Shown one piece after another: positions 1-9,200 of a stretch of 64,000 bases of DNA. Source of the stretch: Comamonas thiooxydans (GTDB taxonomy: Bacteria; Pseudomonadota; Gammaproteobacteria; Burkholderiales; Burkholderiaceae_C); the NCBI RefSeq assembly GCF_002157685.2, contig NZ_AP026738.1, positions 3,906,001-3,970,000 on the forward strand. The letters are read 5' to 3'. The position numbers and the translations under genes were made by a program. A model generated the notes under the pieces. It was not told where the DNA came from and searched no databases. It was given only the letters and a program-made list of their open reading frames with translations. Every line of letters starts with the position of its first letter. The first letter of the stretch is position 1.

Positions 1-771
1 GCCCTTGGGCTGCAGCCACCATTGCACGTTCTGCGCGGCGGCAAAGTCGCGCAGGCGCTGCTTGTCGGCGTCCGACAGAGGTTCCAGATGGCGCAGCACC
101 AGGGCGGTGACATGGTCACCGCAAGCCACTTCGATCTGCGGGCAGGTTTCGCGGGCATCCATGCTGGCGATCAGTGCGCGCATGGGCATGAGCATTGCGT
201 CCACATGGGGCGGCAAAATCTTGCAGACCTCCATGTCGGCGATGTAGCGGCTCTTGCGCTCGTGGAAGCCCACCAGCACCTTGCCCTTCTTGGCCACATA
301 GCGCACCGACAGGCGCGAGCGGAAGCGATAGCCCCAGGCCGGGCCTTCGATGGGGCGCAGCAACGTCTCGGGCTTGACCTTGGCCAGATGCCAGAGGTTG
401 TCTTCCAGTACACGCTGCTTGATGGCAACCTGGGCCGCCACATGCAGATGCTGCATCTTGCAGCCACCGCAGGCGCCGGCGTGCAGGCCGAAATTGGGGC
501 AGCCGGGCGTCACGCGCTGCGAGGATTCACGGTGGATTTCGGTCAGCGTGGCCGCTTCCCAGTTGTTCTTCTTGCGATGGGTGTTGGCGCTGACGATTTC
601 ACCGGTCAGGGCGCCGTCGATGAAGACCACCTTGCCATCGGGCTTGCGGGCTACACCCTGGGCATCCATGTCCATGGACAGCACTTCCAGCCAGCCCTCG
701 GGCAGCGCCGGGGCATCGGATGGGACTTCGGGCAGGTTCTCGGGAATTTTGTTGTCGCGGGATTCACTCAT
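1..771 (-). CDS. rlmD: 23S rRNA (uracil-1939-C5)-methyltransferase RlmD, N-terminal part
   Basis: SAM-dependent methyltransferase that modifies U1939 of 23S rRNA. The 257 residues visible cover the N-terminal TRAM-like RNA-binding region (about 25-85) and the iron-sulfur region. Cys91, Cys101 and Cys104 (CGGC at the end) plus Cys183 match the four [4Fe-4S] ligands of the RlmD/RumA family. The first gap is longer than in E. coli (9 residues instead of 5). The C-terminal SAM-binding and catalytic half lies beyond the left edge. The ATG at 771 starts a typical charged N-terminus (MSESRDNK). Confidence 0.88.
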   Translation of the reverse strand, partial: MSESRDNKIPENLPEVPSDAPALPEGWLEVLSMDMDAQGVARKPDGKVVFIDGALTGEIVSANTHRKKNNWEAATLTEIHRESSQRVTPGCPNFGLHAGACGGCKMQHLHVAAQVAIKQRVLEDNLWHLAKVKPETLLRPIEGPAWGYRFRSRLSVRYVAKKGKVLVGFHERKSRYIADMEVCKILPPHVDAMLMPMRALIASMDARETCPQIEVACGDHVTALVLRHLEPLSDADKQRLRDFAAAQNVQWWLQPKG

Positions 772-934
772 GGTGCCCGATTGTCTCAGGCCACCCCATA
801 CCCGAGGGCAGACCACGGCAAAAAACTGCACGGACTACGGGATGACGCCCTGGCCCCGGCATCCGCCGCGCGTCAGATAGCAAGCATCAAAATTGCCTCA
901 AACGCTTGGTGGTCAATCGCCAACAGCTATGCAA

Positions 935-1246
935 TCAGAAGCGCTGCTCTTCACGCAGGCGACGCTCGCGGTTGTTGCGCGCCGCAGCAATCTGGGCACG
1001 CTCGGCGATCAGATTGACCTCGGTGGCGCAGTTGTACTCGTCGAGCGAGAAAAACATGCGCGCTCCGGGGGAGAGTTGCGACACCGTCTGGTGCAGGGGC
1101 AGAGAGAGATCGACCGGCGCCACATTGGAGCGATAGATCAGCTCGTTATTGGGGGCATAGACAAAATAGCAGGCAGCCGACGCGGCCTGGGCCAAGGCAC
1201 AGGCCGACAAAATCAACGCAGCACGCAAGGCGGATGCAGCGGTCAT
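935..1246 (-). CDS. Small exported protein of unknown function
   Basis: 103-residue protein. The start at 1246 is chosen because GGGAGAG lies just upstream and it opens a clean signal peptide (about residues 1-24, hydrophobic core followed by AQAASA). The mature part begins ACYFVYAPNNELIYRS and ends in a highly charged Arg/Glu-rich tail (about residues 80-103). Two cysteines could form a disulfide. It is probably periplasmic. I do not recognise a named family; its neighbours give no functional hint. Confidence 0.6.
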   Translation of the reverse strand: MTAASALRAALILSACALAQAASAACYFVYAPNNELIYRSNVAPVDLSLPLHQTVSQLSPGARMFFSLDEYNCATEVNLIAERAQIAAARNNRERRLREEQRF

Positions 1247-1431
1247 GAACTCTCCCTTCCCTAACGGGGCTTCATGCCCCTGTAATGCAGCTATTTTACG
1301 AGTACGGACACAGTGAGCAAATCGGCTCGAATTTTCTTCAGCCAAAGAAAATCCGCTTCCAATCCTGCCCACCAGAGCGCGCTGATCACAGTATCAGCGC
1401 CCTAAGCAGTAAAGTGGCTTTTCAAAAACAC

Positions 1432-1455
1432 AAATTTCTGTATTGACAGAAATTT
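1432..1455. promoter_or_regulatory. Perfect 10-bp inverted repeat, probable GbsR/MarR operator
   Basis: AAATTTCTGT and ACAGAAATTT flank the 4-bp spacer ATTG, forming a perfect dyad 24 bp upstream of the chosen start of the regulator gene. A two-fold site of this size upstream of a winged-helix regulator fits autoregulation. It covers the alternative TTG start at 1443, which argues for the ATG at 1479. Confidence 0.6.
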
Positions 1456-1478
1456 CAGACAAGACCACACTACATCCC

Positions 1479-2030
1479 ATGCAACTGAGTCCTATCGCTG
1501 AACGCTTTGTGCACCACTGGGGAGATATGGGAAACGCCTGGGGCGTAAATCGTACGGTGGCGCAAATTCATGCACTACTGTTCTTTCATGGCCGCCCCCT
1601 CAATGCCGATGAAATCTGCGAAACCCTGGGTGCGGCACGCTCCAACGTCAGCAACAGCCTCAAGGAGCTGCTGAACTGGAACCTGATTCGCAGCAGCCGC
1701 AGGAGCGGCGACCGGCGCGAGTATTTCGAGACCTCGGCCGATGTCTGGGAGCTGCTGCGCACCATCGTGCGAGAGCGCAAGCAGCGCGAGTTCGACCCCA
1801 CCAGCGCACTGCTGCGTGAATTGATCGCCCAGCCCGAATTCGAGCAGGAAACGCCCGATGCCCAGGACCGCGTGCACGAGACGCTGCGCCTCATGGATTC
1901 GCTGGGCATCTGGACCGACGAAATGCTGCGCCTGTCTCCAGCCACGCTGGACAAGATCCTGCGCCTTGGCGCCAGCGTCCAGCGCTTTGTCCGAGGCAAG
2001 GATGGCGGCCGAGAAAGCGGCAACGATTGA
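1479..2030 (+). CDS. GbsR/MarR-type winged-helix transcriptional regulator
   Basis: 183 residues. The N-terminal half matches the GbsR/MarR group: FVHHWGDMGNAWGVNRTVAQ, then a helix-turn-helix (LNADEICETLGAARSNVSNS) and a basic wing (SSRRSGDRREYF). The C-terminal half is helical and probably dimerises. A TTG at 1443 would extend it by 12 residues, but that codon lies inside the palindrome at 1432-1455, so the ATG at 1479 is preferred. Neither start has a convincing ribosome-binding site. It directly precedes the dehydrogenase, DoxX-like and DUF2269 genes and probably controls them and itself. Confidence 0.8.
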   Translation: MQLSPIAERFVHHWGDMGNAWGVNRTVAQIHALLFFHGRPLNADEICETLGAARSNVSNSLKELLNWNLIRSSRRSGDRREYFETSADVWELLRTIVRERKQREFDPTSALLRELIAQPEFEQETPDAQDRVHETLRLMDSLGIWTDEMLRLSPATLDKILRLGASVQRFVRGKDGGRESGND

Positions 2031-2077
2031 AGCCCAACTGAATTCTGTCAAGGCAGAAAACTGCAAAGGAGTAGCGT

Positions 2078-2962
2078 ATGCGAGTTCTGATCTGCGGCGG
2101 CACAGGCTTTCTGGGTCGACATATCGTGAATGCGCTGGCCCTGCTGGACCACGACCCCGTGGTGCGCAGCCGCCACAGCCAGCCGCCACTGGACTTTGGC
2201 GCCTGCACTACGGCCGAGGCATGGCTTGAGCATCTGCAGGGCATTGATGCCGTCATCAACGCCGTCGGTGCGCTGCGAGACAAGCCCGGCCAGGATCTGC
2301 AAACCCTGCATTCTCTGGCTCCCATCGCGCTGTTCGATGCCTGTGCCCAGGCCGGCGTGCGCCGCGTGGTGCAGGTCTCGGCCCTGGGCGCGGGTCAGGG
2401 AGGCACCCAGTATGCAAGCACCAAGCGCGCGGCCGACGAACATTTGCTGGCACTGGGCAGACAAGGCAGGCTCCATCCCGTTGTCGTGCGACCCAGCATC
2501 ATCTTTGGTGCGGGCGGAGCCAGCAGCCAGCTGTTCCTGAATCTGGCCAGAATGCCCGTTTTGCTGCTGCCCGAACTCATGCGCAGCAGCCAGATACAGC
2601 CCGTGGCCGTGCGTGATCTGGCCGAAGTGCTCGCGCATATGGCGACATCGGACACCTCTGAAGGCATCGTCGAAATCGGCGGCCCCCAGCCGCTTTCGAC
2701 AGAGGCTTTCATCGCCAGCCTGCGCAACCAGATGGGTTACGGCCCGGCATCGGTATACGCCCTGCCCGACTGGATGAGCAAGGGCAGCGCCAGAGTTGGC
2801 GACCAGATCCCCGCCCTGCCCTGGTGCAGTGAAACCATGGCCTTGCTGGAAAACGACAACGTTACCGATCCTCAGACCCTGACCTCGCTGCTGGGGCGCG
2901 CTCCCGTGGCTCCGGATGCCATGCTGGCCACCTTGCCCAAGGAAGGCCGCCGCCATGCCTGA
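2078..2962 (+). CDS. NAD(P)-binding Rossmann-fold (SDR, NDUFA9-like) protein
   Basis: 294 residues. The N-terminus has the nucleotide-binding motif GGTGFLGRH (residues 7-15). An atypical extended-SDR region with YASTKRAADE (Tyr-x3-Lys, about residues 112-116) follows, then a substrate domain. It resembles the NDUFA9/YwnB group of NAD(P)H-binding proteins. The start at 2078 has AAAGGAG upstream. Its stop overlaps the start of the DoxX-like gene by 8 bp, so the two are translationally coupled. Its substrate cannot be inferred. Confidence 0.82.
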   Translation: MRVLICGGTGFLGRHIVNALALLDHDPVVRSRHSQPPLDFGACTTAEAWLEHLQGIDAVINAVGALRDKPGQDLQTLHSLAPIALFDACAQAGVRRVVQVSALGAGQGGTQYASTKRAADEHLLALGRQGRLHPVVVRPSIIFGAGGASSQLFLNLARMPVLLLPELMRSSQIQPVAVRDLAEVLAHMATSDTSEGIVEIGGPQPLSTEAFIASLRNQMGYGPASVYALPDWMSKGSARVGDQIPALPWCSETMALLENDNVTDPQTLTSLLGRAPVAPDAMLATLPKEGRRHA

Positions 2963-3392
2963 GTTGCAAAACAGCAGCAGACCCAGCCCGCAGAAGCAAG
3001 CTGCCCAATTCATGCACGCGAGTCTGGTCGTTGTCTGGCTGGGCACGGCTCTGGTCAGCGCACTGGACTATCTTGGACTCTCGGGCCTCAACCACGAAGG
3101 TGCCCGCTTGCTGGACCAGGGCGGCATTGGCGATACACGCTGGCAGGCACTGCTCATCTGGTCCGGCCTGCTGGCCGATTTGGCTCTGGGTCTGGCCTTG
3201 CTGCTACGTCCGGGCCGCGCCATCTACTTGAGCGCCCTGCTGCTGATGACGGCCATGACCGTGATCGGCACGGCTCTTCAACCCACGCTGTGGCTGCACC
3301 CTCTGGGACCGCTGCTCAAGAACCTGCCCATCGCCGCCATGCTGTGGTTCCTGCTGCAAACAGACAACTCGCACAACAGGCTTGAATCATGA
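2955..3392 (+). CDS. DoxX-like membrane protein
   Basis: 145 residues starting at MPELQ; the ATG lies inside the end of the preceding gene. Four hydrophobic segments (about residues 22-42, 62-82, 88-105 and 115-135) give the four-helix topology of DoxX-like proteins. It is encoded with a Rossmann dehydrogenase and a DUF2269 protein, and its stop overlaps the next ATG (ATGA). The three proteins probably act together at the inner membrane, possibly in a redox function; this is inference from operon structure only. Confidence 0.7.
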   Translation: MPELQNSSRPSPQKQAAQFMHASLVVVWLGTALVSALDYLGLSGLNHEGARLLDQGGIGDTRWQALLIWSGLLADLALGLALLLRPGRAIYLSALLLMTAMTVIGTALQPTLWLHPLGPLLKNLPIAAMLWFLLQTDNSHNRLES

Positions 3393-3865
3393 ATACCTAT
3401 CTGTTGCTCAAGACACTGCACATCCTCTCCAGCGTGCTGCTGGTCGGTACCGGCCTCGGTTCGGCCTTCTACATGTTCTTTGCCAACCGCAGCGGCTCGG
3501 TCGCGGCCCAGGCAGTGGTCAGCCGCCTGGTGGTGCGGGCCGACTGGTGGTTCACCACTCCCTGCGTCTTCATTCAGCCGGTCACGGGCATTGCCATGGC
3601 CTATCTCGCAGGCTGGCCGCTCACCACTCCCTGGCTCGCGCTTTCGCTGGGCCTGTATGCGCTGGCCGGCATCTGCTGGCTGCCCGTGGTCTGGCTGCAG
3701 ATCCGCATGGCTGCAATGGCGACCCAGGCGCATAGCCAGAACCAGGCCCTGCCGCCTCTTTTCCGGCAATACCAGTTGCGCTGGGAGGCCCTGGGCTATC
3801 CCGCCTTTGTGGCCATGGCCGGCACCTATTATTTGATGGTGAACAAGCCGCAGCTCTGGGGCTGA
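3389..3865 (+). CDS. DUF2269 family integral membrane protein
   Basis: 158 residues with about four transmembrane segments. The opening TYLLLKTLHILSSVLLVGTG and the segments QPVTGIAMAYLAGWPL and YPAFVAMAGTYYLMV are typical of DUF2269. It overlaps the preceding gene by four bases (ATGA), making it the last gene of the GbsR-SDR-DoxX operon. The family has no established biochemical role. Confidence 0.75.
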   Translation: MNTYLLLKTLHILSSVLLVGTGLGSAFYMFFANRSGSVAAQAVVSRLVVRADWWFTTPCVFIQPVTGIAMAYLAGWPLTTPWLALSLGLYALAGICWLPVVWLQIRMAAMATQAHSQNQALPPLFRQYQLRWEALGYPAFVAMAGTYYLMVNKPQLWG

Positions 3866-3956
3866 GGTGCTTGTCGCGGGCAGATCGCCCACATCTGGTC
3901 CAAGGAGGGCAGCCGGCAGCCCATCGCAGCCATCGGACTGCCCTGAAATTCTCCAG

Positions 3957-5501
3957 CTACCGGAACACGCCAATCGCTTCCACAAGATTTTTCACCTGCC
4001 ATTGCATGCTGCTGGAAGCCTGCGCCCCCTGGGTCACCAGCTGCGCGTTCTGCTGCGTCAGATAGTCCATGTCCGCCACCGACTTCCCGACCTGGCTGAT
4101 CTCCTCGCTTTGTTCGCGCGTGGCCTTGCTGATCTCGGCAATGAAGTCCGCCACGCTGCGGGCCTGAGAGACGATATCCCCGATATTGCTCCCCGCATCG
4201 CTGACCACCAAAGAGCCCGCCTCGATGGTGGCCGTGCTGGCCTGAATCAGCGCCTTGATCTCCTTGGCTGCATCGGCGCTGCGCTGCGCCAGGGCCCGCA
4301 CCTCGCCGGCAACGACGGCAAACCCCCTGCCATGCTCGCCGGCACGGGCGGCCTCCACGGCCGCATTCAGCGCCAGCAAATTGGTTTGAAAGGCAATGCT
4401 GTCAATCACGCCGACAATGTCGGCAATGCGGCGGGAGTTGGCCGTAATCGACTCCATGGTGGAGACGATCTGATCCATGGACTGCCCCCCGCGCAAGGCC
4501 GCCGCGCTGGCTTCGCTGGCCAGCACACCGGCTTTTTGTGCCGTATCGGCGCTGGACTGAACCCGGGCCGTGATCTGCTCCATAGAGGCCGAGGTCTGGG
4601 CCACATTCACCGCCAGCTGCTCCGTCTGCCCGTGCAGATAGCTGTTGCCCTGCTCGATCTCGTTACAGGCCTGCTGAACATTCAGAGCTTGCTGGTTCAC
4701 ATCGTCCACCAGCCAGCGAAACATGAGACCGATCTGGTTGACCGTGCGCAGCGTGGTGCCGATTTCATCCGTGCGCTGCAAGTATTCCGTCTGCCGGTTG
4801 TTGCCGGTTGCCACGTTCAGCGACTGACGCTTGAGCAGCTCCAGCGGCGTGGCGAACTGGCTCTCGAGCAATAGCGTCATCACCATCAGGGCCACCGTCA
4901 TGAAGGCCGCCATCGACAGGAACTGCATCTGGCTTTGGCCCAGCAGCCAGGCGCCGAGCACCAGGGCGCCCCACAAGGCCAGCGAGTTCAGGCGAATGCG
5001 CCGGCGCACCCCCATGTGCCGCCAGATCGAAAGCAGCTTCCCCAGCCCCTTCCTGGAGACTATGCCTTTGTGCAGCTCGGGGGCTGAACCGCCCTTGTCG
5101 TGCATGGACTCGTACAGCTTTTGCGCCGCCTCGACCTCTTTGCGCTCGGGCTGTGTCCGCACGGACATATAGCCCTTGGCCTTGTCATTGCGGATGATGG
5201 GAATGGCATTGGCGCGAACCCAGTAGTGGTCCCCGTTCTTGCGCCGGTTCTTGACCAGTGCGCTCCAGGGCTCGCCGCTTTTGAGGGTGGCCCACATGTC
5301 GGCAAAAGCGGCCGGCGGCATGTCCGGGTGACGCACCAGATTGTGCGTCTGGCCGAGGATCTCTTGCGGCTCGAAGCCGCTGACCTCCATGAACGCCTGA
5401 TTGGCATATTTGATGTAGCTCTCCGTGTCCGTGGTGGACATCAGAGTCGCGTGCTCATCAAAGCTGTACTCCCGCTGTGTCACTGGTGCATTGACTCTCA
5501 T
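3957..5501 (-). CDS. Methyl-accepting chemotaxis protein with N-terminal PAS domain (Aer-like)
   Basis: 514 residues. An N-terminal PAS domain (about 10-120, including [20 protein letters not shown]) resembles the Aer redox/energy sensor. There is a short hydrophobic region (about 175-215) and no periplasmic sensor domain. The C-terminal signalling domain contains the conserved hairpin [20 protein letters not shown] followed by [19 protein letters not shown], which binds CheW and CheA. It therefore probably senses an intracellular redox or energy cue. The start at [14 protein letters not shown] is chosen over an upstream in-frame codon because the PAS domain begins there. Confidence 0.9.
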   Translation of the reverse strand: MRVNAPVTQREYSFDEHATLMSTTDTESYIKYANQAFMEVSGFEPQEILGQTHNLVRHPDMPPAAFADMWATLKSGEPWSALVKNRRKNGDHYWVRANAIPIIRNDKAKGYMSVRTQPERKEVEAAQKLYESMHDKGGSAPELHKGIVSRKGLGKLLSIWRHMGVRRRIRLNSLALWGALVLGAWLLGQSQMQFLSMAAFMTVALMVMTLLLESQFATPLELLKRQSLNVATGNNRQTEYLQRTDEIGTTLRTVNQIGLMFRWLVDDVNQQALNVQQACNEIEQGNSYLHGQTEQLAVNVAQTSASMEQITARVQSSADTAQKAGVLASEASAAALRGGQSMDQIVSTMESITANSRRIADIVGVIDSIAFQTNLLALNAAVEAARAGEHGRGFAVVAGEVRALAQRSADAAKEIKALIQASTATIEAGSLVVSDAGSNIGDIVSQARSVADFIAEISKATREQSEEISQVGKSVADMDYLTQQNAQLVTQGAQASSSMQWQVKNLVEAIGVFR

Positions 5502-5698
5502 AGATGCCGCTTTTTGGTCATTAATCGAGAAAGACTGCACAGCCTTGTGCCGCAGCCTGTACTGCGGCAACCACCTCTGTGTGTATCAATTATTTACATG
5601 TTTTTTGCGGCCCATCCATTCCCCCAAAAGCAGCTGTTGCTCGCCTGCGTCAACGCAGATACAGAGACCTGAACCCTTCATTCAAACGCGCTTTTCTC

Positions 5699-6175
5699 CT
5701 ACAAAGGCAGCCGCGCATCGTCCTTGATCTCCTCCATCACCGCATAGGTTCTGGTCTCGCGCACGCCCGGAAGCTGCCATAGCACCCGGCCCGCAAAGTC
5801 TCGGTAGGCGGCCATATCGGCCATGCGGGTCTTGAGCAGATAGTCAAAGCCGCCGGCCACCATATGGCATTCCATGATGGCGGGATAGGCCAGCACGGCG
5901 GCCTTGAACTCGTCAAACACATGAGGCGTGGTGCGATCCAGCAGCACCTCGACAAACACCGTCATGCCCACGCCCAGCTTCTGCGGATTCAGACGCGCCT
6001 CGTAGCCCAGGATGTAACCATCGCGCGTGAGCCGGGCCACGCGGGCCTGCACGGCCGTGGGCGAAAGCGCCACCTGTTCGGCCAGGCGCAGATTGGAGAT
6101 ACGCCCATCGGTTTGCAGAATTGCCAGTATTTTTCGGTCAATCCTATCGATATCCACTTCTGAAGCATCCATCAT
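5699..6175 (-). CDS. Lrp/AsnC-family regulator, probable PutR-like activator of putA
   Basis: 158 residues. N-terminal AsnC-type helix-turn-helix (DRIDRKILAILQTDGRISNL, then LAEQVALSPTAVQARVARL), then a C-terminal RAM ligand-binding domain. AGAGGAA lies 7 bp upstream of the ATG at 6175. It is divergent from putA, the arrangement seen for proline-responsive Lrp-type regulators. The adjacent PutA shows no DNA-binding domain of its own, which supports this protein as its regulator. Confidence 0.85.
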   Translation of the reverse strand: MMDASEVDIDRIDRKILAILQTDGRISNLRLAEQVALSPTAVQARVARLTRDGYILGYEARLNPQKLGVGMTVFVEVLLDRTTPHVFDEFKAAVLAYPAIMECHMVAGGFDYLLKTRMADMAAYRDFAGRVLWQLPGVRETRTYAVMEEIKDDARLPL

Positions 6176-6284
6176 TGGTGAATTCCTCTTTTTAATCCAC
6201 TCAATATAGTGATTCATTCTTCAGCAAACCAGCAATGATTTTCCCTATGTAGACAGCCGCGTCCGCGCCGCTTGCAATGCAGCT

Positions 6285-9200
6285 GTGAACATGGTGAAGG
6301 CCGCGCACCCGCTCGCGTCCAGGCTCTTTGACACCTGCACCGACATGCCGACCTTCACTGCGCTGCCAAGCAGCAAACGCCCTGCCGACACACTGCGCCA
6401 AGCCATTACCGCCGCCACCCGCATGGCCGAGACCGATGCCGTGGCCCGGCTGCTGCCCGCCGCCACCCTGCCTCCAGCACAGGCGGCCCAGGTCGCCGTT
6501 CATACGCAAAAGCTGGTCGAGCAGTTGCGTGCCCAGCCTGCCAGCGCGGGACGCCAGGGGCTGGTGCAAGGCTTGCTGCAGGAGTTCTCTCTGTCCTCGC
6601 AGGAAGGCGTGGCGCTGATGTGCCTTGCCGAGGCCTTGCTGCGGATACCCGATGCCGCCACACGCGACGCGCTGATCCGCGACAAGCTGCGCGGCGGCGA
6701 CTGGCAGGCGCATCTGGGCAAAAGCCCTTCGCTCTTTGTCAATGCCGCCGCCTGGGGGCTGGTGGTCACCGGCAAGCTGGTCGATACGCATAGCGAGCCG
6801 GGCCTGCTCGCAGCGCTCAAGCGTGTCACTGCCAGGGGGGGCGAGCCTCTGGTGCGCAGGGCCGTGGACATGGCCATGCGCCTGATGGGCGAGCAGTTTG
6901 TGATGGGCGAGACCATTTCTCAGGCTCTGGAGCGCGCTCGCGAACTGCAGGCCAGAGGCTTTCGCTATTCCTACGACATGCTCGGCGAGGCCGCTCTCAC
7001 CGCCGAGGACGCACAGCGCTACATGCAGTCCTATGTGAATGCGATTCATGCGATCGGCAAGGCCGCTGGCGGCAAGGGCGTCTATGAACGGCCGGGCATT
7101 TCCATCAAGCTCAGCGCCCTGCACCCGCGCTACAGCCGCGCGCAATGGCAGCGCGTGATGAGCGAGCTGCTGCCACGAGTGCTGCAACTGTGCGAGCTGG
7201 CACGCAGCTACGACATAGGGCTCAATATCGACGCCGAAGAGGCCGACCGGCTTGAGCTGTCGCTGGACCTGCTGGAGCAACTGGCCCACGCCCCTGGCCT
7301 GGCAGGCTGGAACGGCCTGGGCTTTGTGATTCAGGCCTATCAAAAACGTTGTCCCTATGTGATCGACTATCTGATCGACCTGGCCCGTCGCAGCGAGCGA
7401 CGTCTGATGGTGCGCCTGGTCAAAGGCGCCTACTGGGACAGCGAAATCAAGCGCGCCCAGATCGACGGTCTGAGCGACTACCCGGTCTACACCCGCAAGC
7501 ACCACACCGATGTGGCCTATATTGCCTGCGCTCGCAAGCTGCTGGCCGCACCCAGCGCCATCTACCCGCAATTCGCCACCCACAATGCTCAGACGGTTGC
7601 AAGCATCGAATCACTCGCCAGTGCCCTTCCCTACAGCGTAGGCAGCTATGAATTTCAATGCCTGCATGGCATGGGCGAGCAGCTCTACCTGCATGTGGTC
7701 GAGGCCGAGGACAAGGCCGCACGCCGCCCCTGCCGCATCTATGCCCCCGTGGGTACGCACGAGACACTGCTGGCCTATCTGGTGCGCCGCCTGCTGGAAA
7801 ACGGCGCCAACAGCTCATTCGTGCACCGCATCGCCAACCCCGACTGGCCCATCTCTGATTTGATAGCAGCCCCTTCAGACCAAACCTGGGCTGAGGGCCA
7901 GCCGGGCCTCCAAACTAGAGCCGAGGTGGAGACCCTGCTTGCGGCCGATGACGTAGGCCTGCCCCACCCCCGCATAGTGCTGCCGCGCGAGCTGCTGGGT
8001 AAACAGCGCCGCAACTCCTCTGGTCTGGACCTGAGCGATGACGGTGTGTTGAGCGCTCTGTCTCAAGCGCTTGCGCAAAGCCGGCCCGCACAACTTCTCC
8101 AGGGTGTCCATGCCGCGCATGCCGCCGACGCCATCGGCACAGCCATCACCAACCCGGCCAACCATCAGGAGTTGCTGGGCTATGTCAGCGATGCCACGCC
8201 CGCGCAGATTCAGCAGGCAATGCAGATGGCCGCACAGGCCCAGCCCGCCTGGCAAGCCAGCCCGGCCGAGCTGCGCGCCAGTCTGCTGCAGACCGCAGCC
8301 GAGCTCTTTGAAACGCAGATGCAGCCGCTGATGAGCCTGCTGATGCGCGAAGCCGGCAAGACTGCGGCCAATGCCGTGTCCGAGGTGCGCGAGGCCACCG
8401 ATTTTCTGCGCTATTACGCGGCCCAGATTCGGCGGCAGGCCGATGCGGATCTGCTCGCCCCCGGCATAGGCCCTGTGGTCTGCATCAGCCCCTGGAATTT
8501 TCCGCTGGCCATCTTCACCGGCCAGGTCGCCGCCGCCCTGGCAGCCGGCAATGTGGTGCTGGCCAAGCCCGCCGAGCAGACCCCGCTGATCGCCCAGGAA
8601 GCCGTGCGCCTGCTGCATCAGGCCGGCATTGCGCCAGACGTTCTGCAACTGCTGCCCGGCCGGGGCGAAACCGTAGGGGCAGCGCTGGTGGCCGATGCGC
8701 GTGTGGCCGGCGTGCTGTTCACGGGCTCCACCGAGGTCGCGCGCCTGCTGAACTTGCAGACCGCCGCCAGGCTGCGCCCCGACGGCCAGCCCGTGGTGCT
8801 GGTGGCCGAAACCGGCGGTCAGAATGCCATGCTGGTGGACTCGTCCGCGCTGGTCGAGCAAGCCGTGCAGGACATTGCTGCATCCGCCTTTGACAGCGCC
8901 GGCCAGCGCTGCTCGGCTCTGCGCCTGCTGTGCGTGCAAAGCGACTGCGCCGACCGGCTGCTGGCCATGCTGCGCGGCGCCATGCAGGAGCTGCATTGCG
9001 GCGACCCGGCCGAGCTGGCCACCGACGTGGGCCCCGTGATCGATGCCGATGCCAAGACTGCTATCGAGCGGCATATCGCCAGACTCAGGGCGCTGGATCT
9101 GCGCATCCATCAATCGCCGCTGAGCCCGGAAACTGCCGCACAAGGGCATTTTGTGGCGCCCACGCTGATCGAACTTCCCGATCTGCATCAGCTCAAGCAC

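Noticed and set aside
22..1017. Long open frame on the plus strand over rlmD
   Set aside because: It is the complement of the rlmD coding region, Gln/His/Gly-rich without family motifs; the minus strand carries clear RlmD cysteines.
6201..7583. Minus-strand open frame opposite putA
   Set aside because: It lies entirely within the putA coding sequence and its translation is a typical antisense shadow of GC-rich DNA.
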